Part shown: one piece after another, positions 10,592-24,691 of the stretch
How positions within the stretch are numbered: position 1 is the first letter of the stretch
Layout of the letters: every line of letters starts with the position of its first letter
From: Plicaturopsis crispa FD-325 SS-3
Taxonomy: Eukaryota; Basidiomycota; Agaricomycetes; Amylocorticiales; Amylocorticiaceae
Direction of reading: 5' to 3'
DNA length: 64,000 nt
Assembly: GCA_000827205.1 (NCBI GenBank)
Contig: KN832567.1
Span: 261,212-325,211 of the forward strand
Notes under the pieces: generated by a model
What the model was told of the DNA's origin: nothing
Databases searched by the model: none
The model's input: the letters and a program-made list of their open reading frames with translations, nothing else
Made by a program: the position numbers and the translations under genes

Positions 10592-11881
10592 GGTCGCTCC
10601 ATAGGTTCGTCGCTTACCATCTGCTTCGGTTGCGAATCTTACTGACGCGGCCACTAGCTTTTTGTTATGAGTTATGACCGTTATGCTTGCGATTCCTTGA
10701 TTTTGGTTCTGACACGTCTCGATCATCCTACGGCCTTATACTTGCTCTGCGTACACATTATCCAAATAATTATTTCTCTCTTTACTCTTCCCGTGTTTGA
10801 ATCTTGAGAGCGTGTGTTGTGTCTTGGTTACTGGAAGTCTGCAGACGGCTACTCTCGCTTGCTCGCAAGGCGCAGAGACCTTGACGTTGGATTGCCTTTT
10901 TGGGTGGAGTAGATTCGACTTTGCGCATTCCGCTTGGAAAGTTTGCTTGCCCGATGTGTCCTCGTCTGTGTTGTTGTCCTGGTCAGCTGCGATGCGCTTG
11001 ACGAAAATCCTCAACGTGTAGACGACGGCATCGCTGCACGTTCACCGCAGCTGTCGCACTCTATTTCGTGACATCGTGCTCGACTCGGAGTCGTTGAAGC
11101 CGTCCCGATTTTTTGTCGCGTTTCGCATACGATCGGCCGTCTGCTCGATTAATATTCCTATGGGCAAGTAAGTTTGCGGTAACCTTGCACGACTACAGAA
11201 AGCCCGGGCCCATCGTACTATGGCTACGACGACGCTGCCAGTGCGACGCTACGGATGCGCATCGCTGTCGATAGGTATTTTTCAGGTATTTGGGCTTTCA
11301 CGCGGCGATGGCGACACTTAGAATCATCACCGCTATATGACAACGTCATACGCACCCGGGATCAAGTAATATTTTACAGGGCTGACCGTTCCAGTGACTA
11401 CGGAATTGGCACGTTCAAGGTGGCTGAACTTATTCTCAGTGCCATGGTCCCCAGGCAGGTCGGGATCGTCTCTGGTCAACGCAACCTGGAGGGCTGTTCA
11501 TTTCTAATTACGAGGGGAAAGACGCTGGCAGGGCTACGACAGGACAAGACGCCGCATTTCTACAGTGTACACTTGCGGCCCGGGACTGCTGGTAGGCGAA
11601 TCTCCGAAATTTAATGCCTCGCCGGTGGCGCGCGTCTCGTATGCAGTAGGGTGAACGGAATAATAGAAGCGCAGCGGAAGTTGTGACGTTCGTCCTTCAC
11701 CTCCTCCGCGATGCAAAAGAAGGTATGTCAAATCATATTGGGTAGCGATGTAGGCTCCACACCGCCAACACGCGCAGCGTACACGGCTCTTCACCGTTCT
11801 TCACGCAAATTTTATCGATGGCTGCAGGTCCCACTGGTCCCTGCAACCTTCGCTCGGGTAGTGAAACCCATGGCGAAGGCG
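10592..11881. other. Intergenic, no supported gene
   Basis: About 1.3 kb. An ATG-started frame of 119 codons at 11255-11614 has no recognisable motif and no supporting splice pattern. Probably the 3' region of gene 3 and the upstream region of gene 4. Confidence 0.5.
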
Positions 11882-11889
11882 TATAAAAA
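11882..11889 (+). promoter_or_regulatory. TATA box of secreted repeat gene 4
   Basis: TATAAAAA about 118 bp before the ATG at 12007, followed by a CT-rich leader as in the sister genes. Confidence 0.7.
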
Positions 11890-12006
11890 CCAGCAATCCT
11901 CCGTTACACCTCCTCATCCGTCCCTCTTTCCCTCTCTTCTCTGCCACCTTCCCATCCCTTCAGACTTTTCAGTCTCCCCACGATCTTTTCACCTAGACTC
12001 ACCGCA

Positions 12007-13298
12007 ATGCCTTCGTTCGCCGCCCTCTCCCTCCTGACGACCCTCGCCTTTGGCGCTTTCTCCGGGTCCTCCGCCGCACCTCTTAGCGGCGTGAACATCC
12101 CCGTCGACGTCCACAACGTTGCCAACGGCAACAAGGTCGGCATCCTCTCCCGCGATGGCATTAACGGCCTCGTCGGGATTTCCGATGTTCTCGATAACAA
12201 CAAGATCAGCGTCCTTAGCCGCGACGGTGTCAACGCCGCGGTCGGTGTCCACAACGTTGCCAACGGCAACAACGTGAAGGTCCTCCGGGACGGCGTTAAC
12301 GTTGGGGCTGGTGTCAACCACGTCCTCGACGGGAACACCGTCTCCATCCTCGGCCGTGACGGCTTGAACGTCGGCGCGCTCGTCGGCGACGTTGCGAACG
12401 GGAACAATGTGAAGGTCCTTCGGGACGGTGTTAACGTTGGCGCGGCAGTCCACAATGTCGCCAACGGAAACAACGTGAAGGTTCTGCGGGACGGTGTCAA
12501 CGTTGGTGCTGGTGTGCACAACGTTGCGAACGGCAACAAGGTCGGCATCCTCAGCCGTGACGGTATCAACGTTGGCGCCGCCGTCTCCGATGTCGCCAAC
12601 CAGAACCAGGTTGACGTTGCGTCCAAGCGCGCTGCCGCTCCCCGTGCCCTGGTCGTCATCCTCGCGGACGTCTCCGCCAAGATCGGTCCCTCGGTTCAGA
12701 AGCTTCGTGAGTGTTGTCACGCCCATAACATCTTTCCGGTGCTGATATTGTCCCTCTTCAGAGTACGCCACCGGTGCCAACGCGACTGTCGATGCTATCA
12801 CCCCGGTTGTCGCTGACATCAAGGTCGCCATCGGTGCCAGCGTTGAGGAAGTCAAGGCCCTTGTTGGCAAGCCTCTTAGCCTCATCCTCGCCTCTGTCGA
12901 TGGTGCTGCGCAGGTCACTATCAAGGAGCTCTCCACCCTCATTGCCGGCCTCGTCTGCGTACGTCTCTGCATCTCGGCCGGCTGTGCGGTTTGCTGATCC
13001 TGCACTCTGCTACAGTTCATCTTCTCCGCTGTCGGCGCGACTCTCAAGGCCGTCAAGGGTGATGTCGCTGCTCTGATCCCCGTCCTCGCTGTTGTTGGGT
13101 AGGTAGTTCCCTCTTACAGGGAGGAAACACTTTCTGACCTTGTCGTGCAGCCAAATCGTCTTCGACCTTCTCACCGCCATCTTCGTCCTCGTCGATGGTC
13201 TCAAGGATGAGGTTGTCGCCCTCGTCGGCAGCATCAACCCCATTGTGATCCAGCTCAAGATCACCGCCCTCATCCAGCTCTTCGGCATCCAGGTCTAA
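12007..13298 (+). CDS. Secreted repeat protein 4 with hydrophobic C-terminal domain
   Basis: Predicted 375-residue secreted protein. Exons 12007-12706, 12762-12958, 13016-13098 and 13151-13298. A signal peptide (MPSFAALSLLTTLAF... to SSAAP) is followed by eight repeats of the cluster family (VNVGAAVHNVANGN, NVKVLRDG) in one uninterrupted exon. The repeats end at SKRAAAP. The second half, about residues 220-375, is different: Ala, Val and Leu-rich amphipathic helices (ALVVILADVSAKIGPSVQKL and similar) that look like a small helical bundle seen in some basidiomycete secreted proteins (weak recall). Only one repeat boundary is dibasic (KR), at the junction with this domain. Kex2-type cleavage there would separate repeat array from helical domain (inference). 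Confidence 0.82.
12082..12633 (+). repeat. Eight tandem coding repeats of gene 4
   Basis: In-frame units of 22-23 residues of the form DGVNVGAxVHNVANGNNVKVL. They are nearer to the repeats of gene 3 than to those of gene 2, and lack introns between units. Confidence 0.8.
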
Positions 13299-13792
13299 GG
13301 TCTATGCTTGTGAGTTTCCGTCGTATTCGCTGGTATCGCGCTGTTTCTGACGCTTTTTGCAGTATGCCCACGACGCTTTGACGCCCTAGATGCTTGCTTC
13401 ATAGATTTCCCGCGTATTGTAGTAGTCTACTAGATTAATCGACTGAAAAGGAAAAACGCAACGGTGTGAACATGAGTGAACTACTGGAGTATTATGCAAA
13501 TAAGCAACCTACGTTCAACCATCCGACACCAGGTTCCCCCCGAAGCCTCCACCGATGACTTCTGGTGGTTGAGTCGCTCTTTGTCGATACGTGTGAACGT
13601 TGTCCCTGTGGATTTACATCTTGGATAAAAGCCATTCATATGTTGTTCTCATTTTCTACCACATTTCTTCTGTACCATTTGCGTCATCTACATTCTACTC
13701 TCCGTTCACATACCATTCGAGTGGCGTCAGACGGTAGCAAAGCCGCCGACGGGGACGACATCCGTGTAATGTTCCTGTCGCGCACCATAATT
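13299..13792. other. Intergenic between convergent genes
   Basis: About 0.5 kb of 3' regions of two convergent genes. Nothing else is seen. Confidence 0.5.
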
Positions 13793-15183
13793 TTAGTACG
13801 ACTCAAATTTACCAGATATCGAACGTACCGCCGGGTCCTTCTTCCATCCGTAGAAACTACCGAAATCTAGCGGTACAGTGTCGAGCGGCAGGCCTTTCTT
13901 AACGCGGTTTGCGAAGTCCGGGTTGTTGATCCATTTGCGGCCGTACGCTAAGACGTCGACTTTCCCATCGGTGATTAGGGACGTGGCGTCTTCTAGTGGC
14001 ATCTGCGCAGAGGGGGTCAACATGGCGAACAGAATTGCAGCGTATACACGCACGTCGCCGATACCGTTAACGAATAGCAAAGAGTTTTTGATCTTCGGGC
14101 GGAAGGTGCCCAGAAGGTCAAATCTCGTGGATCGCGGTTTTCCTGAAAGAATTCATGCTTAGTATAAAGCCACGAGAATAACAAGACGATGAGTCAAAAC
14201 ACACCGTCAATAATCTGCTCGAGAGCGTCGCTGTTGATGAAGACCTCCACATACGCCAAGCCAAGCTTATCCATCTCCTCGAACAAATAGGTGTACGTCT
14301 CCAAAGAATCGTCCAGAGACATGCCGACATCGTTAAGGCCTCCTCCGGGCTGCACCTTGATACCGACACGATCGGCGCCAAAGACGCTTATCACCGCGGC
14401 AAGCGTCTCCAGAGTAAAGCGGCAACGGTTTTCCGCAGAACCGCCCCACTTATCGGTGCGCACATTAGAACTCTTGTCGAGGAATTGGTGCGGGAGGTAT
14501 CCGCCACCGGCTTGGAGCTGAAGGAATGCTCGTGAAACAAACTAGCAGGATGGAGTGTCGTGGTACATACCTCGATTCCGTCGAATGAGGCATTCTTAGC
14601 GTGAATGGCGGCTGCCTTGAATTCTTCGATGAGAACGGTTGGGTCCTCGATGGCTACCGGTGTCGCATAGCTAGTACCGGTAAGGCGTTGGAACCGTCCT
14701 GCATCGGTATCACGAGCAGGGATCGCGGAGGGCGCGTAGATGGGCTACAGAAATTGAATGCATCTTAATGATCGTTCCGCCATCGAGCATAATGATATTG
14801 CAAATCACCTTCTTGTCCGTTTTATATTCTTGCGCATTCGTGTTTATGAGCCTCCCGAAATGCCATAGCTGGCAGAAGATCAGTGAGCCCTCCTTGTGCA
14901 CGGCGTCGGTGATCTTTTCCCATTCGGCAGCCTGTTCAGCGTTCCATATACCGGGGACATTTGCCCACTCGGAGCCCTGTGAGCTGATAATAACTCCTTC
15001 GCTGGCGATGAGGGAGACCCCACCCCTGGCACGCTGCGCATAATGCTCAGCCATTAATTGGTTGGGCAGGTTGCCCACAGCGCGATTGCGCGTCATGGCG
15101 CTCATCGCAAGACGGTTCTTGAGGACAAGGCCGCCCGGAGACTTGGAAAGCGGGACAAGGGAGAACAAAACATCGAACGTCAT
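13793..15183 (-). CDS. Old Yellow Enzyme-like NADH:flavin oxidoreductase
   Basis: Predicted 403-residue FMN-dependent ene-reductase, the usual length for the family. Exons on the minus strand: 15183-14809, 14744-14571, 14517-14205 and 14142-13793. The order of family motifs is preserved: an N-terminal VLKNRLAMSAMTRNRA block, AEHYAQRARGGVSLIASEG, QLWHFGRL, PSAIPARD, then the barrel motif GGYLPHQFLDKSSN leading into RTDKWGGSAENRCRFTLE. Near the C-terminus come DVLAYGRKWINNPDFANRV and a closing FYGWKKDPA. The catalytic-site motif usually written H-x-x-N-G-Y is changed here to L-Q-A-G-G-G-Y, so substrate handling may differ. No signal peptide, so probably cytosolic. The physiological substrate cannot be told from sequence. 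Confidence 0.9.
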
Positions 15184-16499
15184 GGATAGGAGGATTGCGG
15201 GGGGTAGCGGTCTCTTGGAGCTGCACTGGCGAGCCCCGCACAAGAGATATAACTGTTTTATAAGTGGCGGCCTTCTCCAACTTGGGTAGTGCGAAACTCA
15301 CCGTCGGGAGCCGGTGCCATGTATCTGCACTTACTAACTGACCTGGTACAGGATGGCACAGTATCAGTACGTTTTCTCACACTTGGAACGTACCGACAAA
15401 GCGTTGCTGCGATTGAGGCATGCTATCTGAGATAAACGAGCGCACTTCCGTAAGCAGTTCTGTAGTATGAATCAGCAGAACCGGGATGCCTGTATATGTC
15501 GCATAAAATATTGAGCAAAGCACTTGTTTCAGGCCTTCCGGGGCCGTCGAACTAGCATTACTGAGATCTGAGAGTCGGCGCTTGCATGTCTCCGCGATGC
15601 AATCATTTGCTAGCGTAAGGCAACGGCTTGCGAGGTGCATTCGGAATCATTCTAATTTCTATCTCACGATTTAGCTGGCGCACGAACGTACGGGAGACAA
15701 CGCTCACTTACTCCAATGCCATGTTGGCTGTTGGGCTCCCTTAAGACCATAAGGGAGAGCATGCACCAAATGTATGCAGATCAATCGTAGAATTGTAGAG
15801 TCCAACGAGATCTGTGTAAATGTATACAGTATCTTGCGTTAAAGTACCAACCAGGGACACACGGTAGCCGATAGTACTAGTGGCGAGTCGCAGTACTGCC
15901 TTTCATGCATACATGACGAAGTGGACGCTGACATGCTTTATCTGTGATCTGATAGAGGTGCAGGGTATCAGATAGGTGCTCGGAGAAGTTAGGGCAATAC
16001 GCACCTACAACTACTACAAGTACTTGCACGCTTAACAACATACAACCCTGGCCAGCTAAGTGGCAATCGAGTGAGTATCTCTTGGGCGTCTTTCTCGGAG
16101 CATAACTTGACCATGAGACACCGAATTTGAACTTGTAAGGCGGCTAGTTTGGGCGCTAAGTTTGCTTCAAGTTTGCAGACACCCGGACGGCATGAGAGTG
16201 CGATGGCGCTTGGTGCACAGGTACTATGCTTGCTGTGTCTTGAATAGACGCTGGAGAAGGCACACAGCATGGAAAACGGATAAAAAGAGCTCAGCAAAGG
16301 TCCAATGGCGAAAAAAACACCAACGGACTCGAGAATCGAGTCAAGCAAGTGGTCCCAAAGAAGCATCGCCCCTGAAGCGCGGCAGATATAGCGAAAAGTT
16401 TACCCCAATCTCGCCCAATTTCCCTCACCGTTCCTGCTCTCGCGCTTGCCTTCATACTTTTCTTGGGTCCCGTCAACCCAGTGGACTACTGCGCCAACT
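15184..16499. other. Intergenic with a doubtful minus-strand gene
   Basis: Two minus-strand frames could be exons of an unknown gene. One is at 16366-15989 (Cys/Ser-rich, no ATG at the natural start). The other starts at an ATG at 15640 and runs to about 15397, where a GTACGT donor-like site follows QSQQRFV. I could not join them into one convincing model and recognise no family. The region also holds the divergent promoters of the flavin oxidoreductase and ARG5,6. Confidence 0.3.
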
Positions 16500-19510
<3,011 letters not shown>

Positions 19511-19904
19511 TGATCCTCCGCGTATCTACCGCACCTCTACTGGACACTCGGATAAACTCTAGGATGTTCAGGACCTAACTATGTTTATACTACACCTTCA
19601 CAGACTATTACAAATGTATCTTCATTCCGATTATAACTGGCAAGTCAGTAGGCGAATCAAAAGATGTAGGCAGTTTGGACTTGCAATTGCCTCTTCACTC
19701 CGAGATACAAAACACCTGGCTTCCACATTTCCTCCAGCAAGTCCTATTTCACCATCCACATGAGGTCCACATGTCTTTGAAGGCCTCCAAAACATGTAAA
19801 GTTTTAGCGCTTTAGCGCCCGTCGCGCTGCCAGGCAACCAATCTGGTGGCCGAAAATGGAGATGCACAAGTTTCTGCCATTGCACAGACTCTTTACAAAC
19901 TTCC

Positions 19905-22287
19905 ATGAACCAATCTCCATACGTCGGGAACGCGCCTTTGCACGCCGAGGACGGACGCGCACAGACGGGGCCCAAGCCATGGGACGTCCCCGATCCAATT
20001 CCAGACCGTTTTGTGCAAAGTGTGAGTGCTTTCTTCCTCTGCAGCGGTACGCGCATTGACCGGATCCAGGTGCCACCACCAGCGACGCACAAGCCCACAG
20101 ATGAAGACTTATTCTACCTGGATGCGTTTGGCGGCCGACGGCCTAATCCAGAATACCTCAAGCAGCATTTTCTGCGGGAGGGACGGATAACGGAGTCCCA
20201 AGCGCTCTGGATATTGGACCAGACGACACAGGTTCTTGCGCGAGAGCCAAACTTAGTGGCCGTGAACAGCCCCGTAACTAGTGAGTCTACGCGCCTGTGC
20301 AACCGAGCTCGTGAGGAATCAGATTGATCGTATACAGTCTGCGGCGACATCCACGGCCAATATGTGAGCGCCGTTACCTAGATCGCGCGCGCTACCCATC
20401 TCAATCGTTGTCGGCCCAGTACGATCTCATGAAACTATTCGAAGTGGGCGGAAACTTCTCTGACAACTCGTACCTCTTTCTCGGCGACTATGTCGACCGG
20501 GGAAGCTTTGGGATTGAGGTGCGCAGCCATCCTGTGCAGGTCCTCCAACATACTTACGTTACGCGCAGTGCCTGCTGTACCTTTACGCGTTGAAGCTCTG
20601 GTACCCGACCAAAATGACGATGCTCAGAGGTAAGTGTCTGTGACGCGTCTCGGAGCCCGTACCGACATTGATGGAGCCCAGGAAACCACGAGTGCAGACA
20701 CCTGACGGAATATTTCACGTTTAAGCGTGAATGTACGTCGTACACTGACCGTGATGGCAACTACCTCCTAACAGACCCCTTCCAGGCTTGCACAAATACT
20801 CCCCGCGCGTGTATGAGGCGTGCCTCCAGTCTTTCAACGCGCTCCCCCTCGCCGCATTGGTCGATGGGCGCTTCTTCTGCGTGCATGGCGGCATCTCGCC
20901 GGAACTCCACACCCTCGACGACATCATGCGCGTACGTTCACGTCATTCTATTCGCATAGAAAGCGCGTCCTCATCTTTCTATTGTGCAGCTGAATCGCTT
21001 CCAAGAGCCGGGCTCGCACGGCCTGCTGTGCGACCTGCTTTGGTCCGACCCCATTGTGAACTATGGGCACGAAGAGGACGCAGTGAACGGTGTCCCGCCC
21101 GGCACCACTTTCATGCACAACGCTACGCGCGGGTGCTCCTTCTTCTACACGTACGTCTCCTGCGCTCTCCTCAAGAGCCCCCAGCCGCTCAGCGCATGCA
21201 CAGCTACACCGCCGCATGCCAGTTCCTCGAGCGCAACCAGCTGCTGGGCATCATCCGCGGGCACGAGGCGCAGGACGCGGGGTACACCATGCACCGCAAG
21301 ACGCCGACGAAGAAATTTCCGAGCGTGATCACGATATTCTCCGCGCCGGACTACCTCGACGTGTACAAGAATCGCGGGGCGGTGATAAAGTACGCGAACA
21401 AGAATATCACGATTAGGCAGTACCATTCGTCGCCCCATCCGTTCTGGCTCCCGAATTTCATGGACGCGTTTACGTGGAGCTTGCCGTTCATGGGCATGAA
21501 AAGTCGGTGATGTTCCGTATGCATCCAGATGATTTCGCCCGCTGACGGCTTCTGACCCTTCAGTTGCCGACATGCTCCTTGCAATATTGAAGGTATGCAG
21601 CGATGAAGAGCTCGAAGACTCCTCAGAAGAAGGCTCCGACGACGACACTCGGACTCTGATGGATGTCGCGCTCACCCCGAGCGAAATTGCGCAACGGCGA
21701 CAGCAAATCAAGAACAAAGTCTTGGCTGTGGGCCGCATGCAGCGGGTATTCCAACTTCTTCGGTATGTTACTCTCCTACTCACGCTGAGCCCACCGTCTG
21801 AACTGAGCCGTGCAGGGAGGAGGCCGAGAACGCCACCGAGCTGTATACCACTCCAGATACAGGCGACGAGGACGGTGGGTTGGGCGTGCACCTGATCACC
21901 GACAACACGCTCGGCATCCAAGGAAACCGCATGCACATCCACAATTTCGACGAAGCGTAAGCTCATGTTCCTGTATCCTCCCTTACTCCCGACTAACAAT
22001 CCTGCAGTCGCCGCTCCGACCTGATCAACGAGCGCATCCCCGAGTTCACGCCCACGGCGTACCCGCAGCCGGGCGCGATAACGCCCACGCCGTCCATGCG
22101 CTCGACGCTGCGGCGCGGCTCCGGCGACGACGCCGACCGCGGGCCCGCGATGGAGACACTCATACGGCGGACGCTCGAGGACGAGGAGGGCGACGGGGGC
22201 GTCGTCGAGAAGCTCGCGGAGCGCATCGCGCGCGGGCGGAAGGCGACGGGGCGGCCGCAGGCGCTGAAGCGGCACGATACCGTCTGA
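19905..22287 (+). CDS. CNA1: Calcineurin catalytic subunit A (protein phosphatase 2B)
   Basis: Ca2+/calmodulin-dependent Ser/Thr phosphatase that partners with calcineurin B and dephosphorylates Crz1-type regulators in fungi. About nine exons. Metallophosphatase motifs appear in order: CGDIHGQY (around 20340, split by a short intron), [47 protein letters not shown] and [16 protein letters not shown]. The calcineurin-B binding helix region follows ([14 protein letters not shown]). A calmodulin-binding segment ([17 protein letters not shown]) and an autoinhibitory motif ([16 protein letters not shown]) are also present. The tail is Arg/Pro-rich with a cluster of charged residues. Start ATG chosen at 19905; the 394 bp upstream hold no gene and serve as promoter and as the ARG5,6 3' region. 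Confidence 0.95.
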
Positions 22288-22645
22288 AGCGGGCACGATA
22301 CCATCTGAAGCGACTACTTAGTGGGGTTGATATACCAGCGATACCCGCGCGGTGGAGATCGAAGGGGGTTAAGTTACTATTCGCAGCTGTGCCGCATATT
22401 TGTGCACGGGGTCGTTGTATACTACTGATACTTATATCCTTGTAATCCTGTACATACACTACGTATTGCTGTTTTCGTAGTACACACCATTGTCGTATCT
22501 GGATAGGCTGAACTGAGTGTTATCGTATCACGCGTACGTCTATTAGAGACATTCTTCATCCCGCAACATACAACAGACACGGAGGTGACTTCCATCCTAC
22601 AACAACAGCCCGATCAAACTATGTAACGCTTTCGCGTCCCGAACC

Positions 22646-23439
22646 TCAGGGCGACGCGTACTTCTCCGTCCACTCCTTGCTTACTCGTCGCGCATCCTGG
22701 TCGTTTTCTTTGTAGTGCTTCGCGACGTCGGCGGCGAGGGGGTCGTCTGGGTTGGGTGCGCTGAGGAGCGCTTGTATGGAGAGGAGGACGGTGCGGATTT
22801 GGAGGGCAGGCGACCATTTGTCTGGGTGAAAAGATAGATGTCAGGTAAATAGTGGCGCGTGCAGACCCTTGCACGTCCGGCAAGATCGTGTGCAGAACGC
22901 ACCCTTCAGAATGTCAAGACAGATACGGCCAAGCTTGTCTATTGAGCACAATATCATGAGCGCCTGTTATCAGTGCCGCACAGACGCACGCGACGCACCG
23001 ATATTGGGGTGGTATATCTTGGTCATGAACCGCACCTTGGGCGGACTCATCGGGTACTCCTCCGGCAGAAACAGCTCGAGCTTGAACACCCCATCTACAC
23101 ATCACAATTTCGGAAGCAAGGTATACAGCGTTGAGCGAGCGGTTCTCGCGAGGTAATGCAGTAGGCGAGCTCACGTTCGAACGGGCTACCTCCGGGCCCT
23201 TCTATCGTGACATCAAAGTACCGCACGTTGTCGTCGTGCGGCGTTGCGGTGATGCCTGGCGCGGGGTCTGAGAGCAGACGCTCGGTCTCCTGCACAAAAT
23301 TGGGCGCATCGTCGCATGAGCGGCTCAGCAGTCTGTACAACGCGGACTCGCCTTGATAATCCGCTGCGATCCGATAAGACGAACGATAAGTAAACTGTCG
23401 AACGAAGCAGAAAGTGCAGGTTACCTTGGGCAGAGACAT
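22646..23439 (-). CDS. UBC13: Ubiquitin-conjugating enzyme E2, Ubc13/UBE2N type
   Basis: E2 that with Mms2-type partners builds Lys63-linked chains in DNA-damage tolerance. Exons include the tiny MSLPK exon (23439-23425), the RIIK piece, an [20 protein letters not shown] exon, 23094-22999, 22938-22903 and 22821-22646. Family signatures: [51 protein letters not shown] with the catalytic Cys, and [19 protein letters not shown]. The intron after RIIK starts with GC (GCGAGT) rather than GT, an accepted GC-AG type. The residue pair after SPFE reads H-G instead of the usual G-G. Divergent from elongin C with 198 bp between start codons. Confidence 0.93.
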
Positions 23440-23637
23440 AGATTTGGACGACGAGGGGAGAGGTAAAGGAATAAAACGGTCGAGCCGGGCAGAGAGAAAG
23501 GGACGCTCTGAGTCTGTACGGTCGCGCTAGCCGATTCTCACGTGTGTACTTTGTCTGTCGCGTCTTGCGCGAGTCGCGACTGCATCTTTTGTTCCCGAAC
23601 CGCCACATCCTACACAACATATCTTGTGCTGCACAGA
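23440..23637. promoter_or_regulatory. Shared divergent promoter of UBC13 and elongin C
   Basis: Only 198 bp separate the two start codons, so both core promoters must lie here. No clear TATA box is seen, which is usual for housekeeping pairs. Confidence 0.7.
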
Positions 23638-24282
23638 ATGGCGGACGATGTAGAAATGAAGGTACGACCTGCACAGTTGTTCGGTGCATTACTAACCACC
23701 GTACGCCACCGACAGAACACGGACAAATCGGACGAGCCTGAGTGGGTCAGAGTGACCAGCCATGATGGCTACTCGTTCATGATCAAGCGCAAAGTCGCAA
23801 ACGGCAGCGTGACGCTCGGGAACATGTTAAAAACAGGCAGTCAGTCCCCAAACCCACCCAAATGGCGGGAAGAGTCTGCTCAGAACCCTTTTGGCCCCCA
23901 CCAGCTTTCGCGGAAGCACTGTCAAACACATGTCTGGTCAATGAACGGTGCGTGACTATCCGAGCTACCTGCTTTCGGGAAGCTCTGACATGCCGTAGAG
24001 GTGCTGTGGTAGAGAAGCTTTGCGAGTACATGGCATTCAAAGCGACGTACGAAAACGCGGGCCCAAAGGAAGAGGTTCCTGTGAACGAGTTCATGGAGCG
24101 GCTTCCACCAGAAGTAACACTTGAATTGTGAGTCGATGTGCCCTGTTTCAAGTACGAGCACTAATCGATTGTGACCTGTAAATCTCATACGATCCAGATT
24201 ACTGGCAGCCGATTACTTGGAAGGTGAGTCTGTCCGTGTTTTGTTGCATCGCGATATAGATGCTCAAGCCTGTGTAGTATGA
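23638..24282 (+). CDS. ELC1: Elongin C (Skp1-like BTB/POZ fold protein)
   Basis: Small adaptor of elongin/cullin ubiquitin ligases and of Pol II degradation complexes. Begins MADDVEMK, then after an intron EPEWVRVTSHDGYSFMIKR, the elongin C signature (VKLISSDGHEFIV in animals). Further exons give GSVTLGNMLKTG, FAEALSNTCLVNE, AVVEKLCEYMAFKATY and VPVNEFMERLPPEVTLELL. The last intron (GTGAGT to TGTGTAG) leaves AADYLEV-stop, the classic C-terminus; without this splice the frame would read on past the conserved end. Cytosolic or nuclear. About 120 residues, normal for the family. Confidence 0.93.
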
Positions 24283-24624
24283 TCGATCGGACGGGAGACA
24301 CACACACTTAGTTGTGTAGGGCGGAGTTAGGCGAAGCCTGATATGCGTCCTCCCGATGAGCCATTGCCAGTCGTGGACACAGGTGCTGGTATTCATCGCA
24401 TATCGGATCACCTTGCTTAACCAGGGTGTACTCGTACTTACCACATACCTGGCATGTACTCCCGACGTTTTCAATTCGACTCAACGACCGCAACTCACCT
24501 TCACAACTCAGCCACCCATGCATTTCCCTCGTGGGTGTGTGTATGCATGCCCTCACTGCTTCGAGTGACGTCCTGCTGTGCTCGCAAGCAACTTCCTCCA
24601 TGCGCACGGACCTACGACGCTAAC

Positions 24625-24664
24625 CGACATGGTCCGTGCGCTCATTGCGCGATCGTATAAAAGC
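24625..24664 (+). promoter_or_regulatory. U1-type snRNA promoter: conserved upstream block plus TATA, copy 1
   Basis: A block starting CGACATGGTCCGTGCGCTCA and running through GCGCGATCG into TATAAAAA is nearly identical to the block upstream of the second copy at 40386-40424. Flanks outside are unrelated. The TATA box (24656) lies 36 bp before the inferred RNA start. The preceding 24283-24624 holds no supported gene. Confidence 0.75.
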
Positions 24665-24691
24665 CATGGGCATTTGTTTTTGAAATCTTCA

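Noticed and set aside
9211-10620. Frame of 469 codons on the minus strand across gene 3
   Set aside because: It is kept open by the periodic GC-rich repeat on the coding strand. It has no signal peptide and no splice logic, and mirrors the repeat composition.
12007-13056. Long minus-strand frames (about 258 and 355 codons) across gene 4
   Set aside because: Shadows of the + strand repeat array, which has a signal peptide, matching introns and sister genes.
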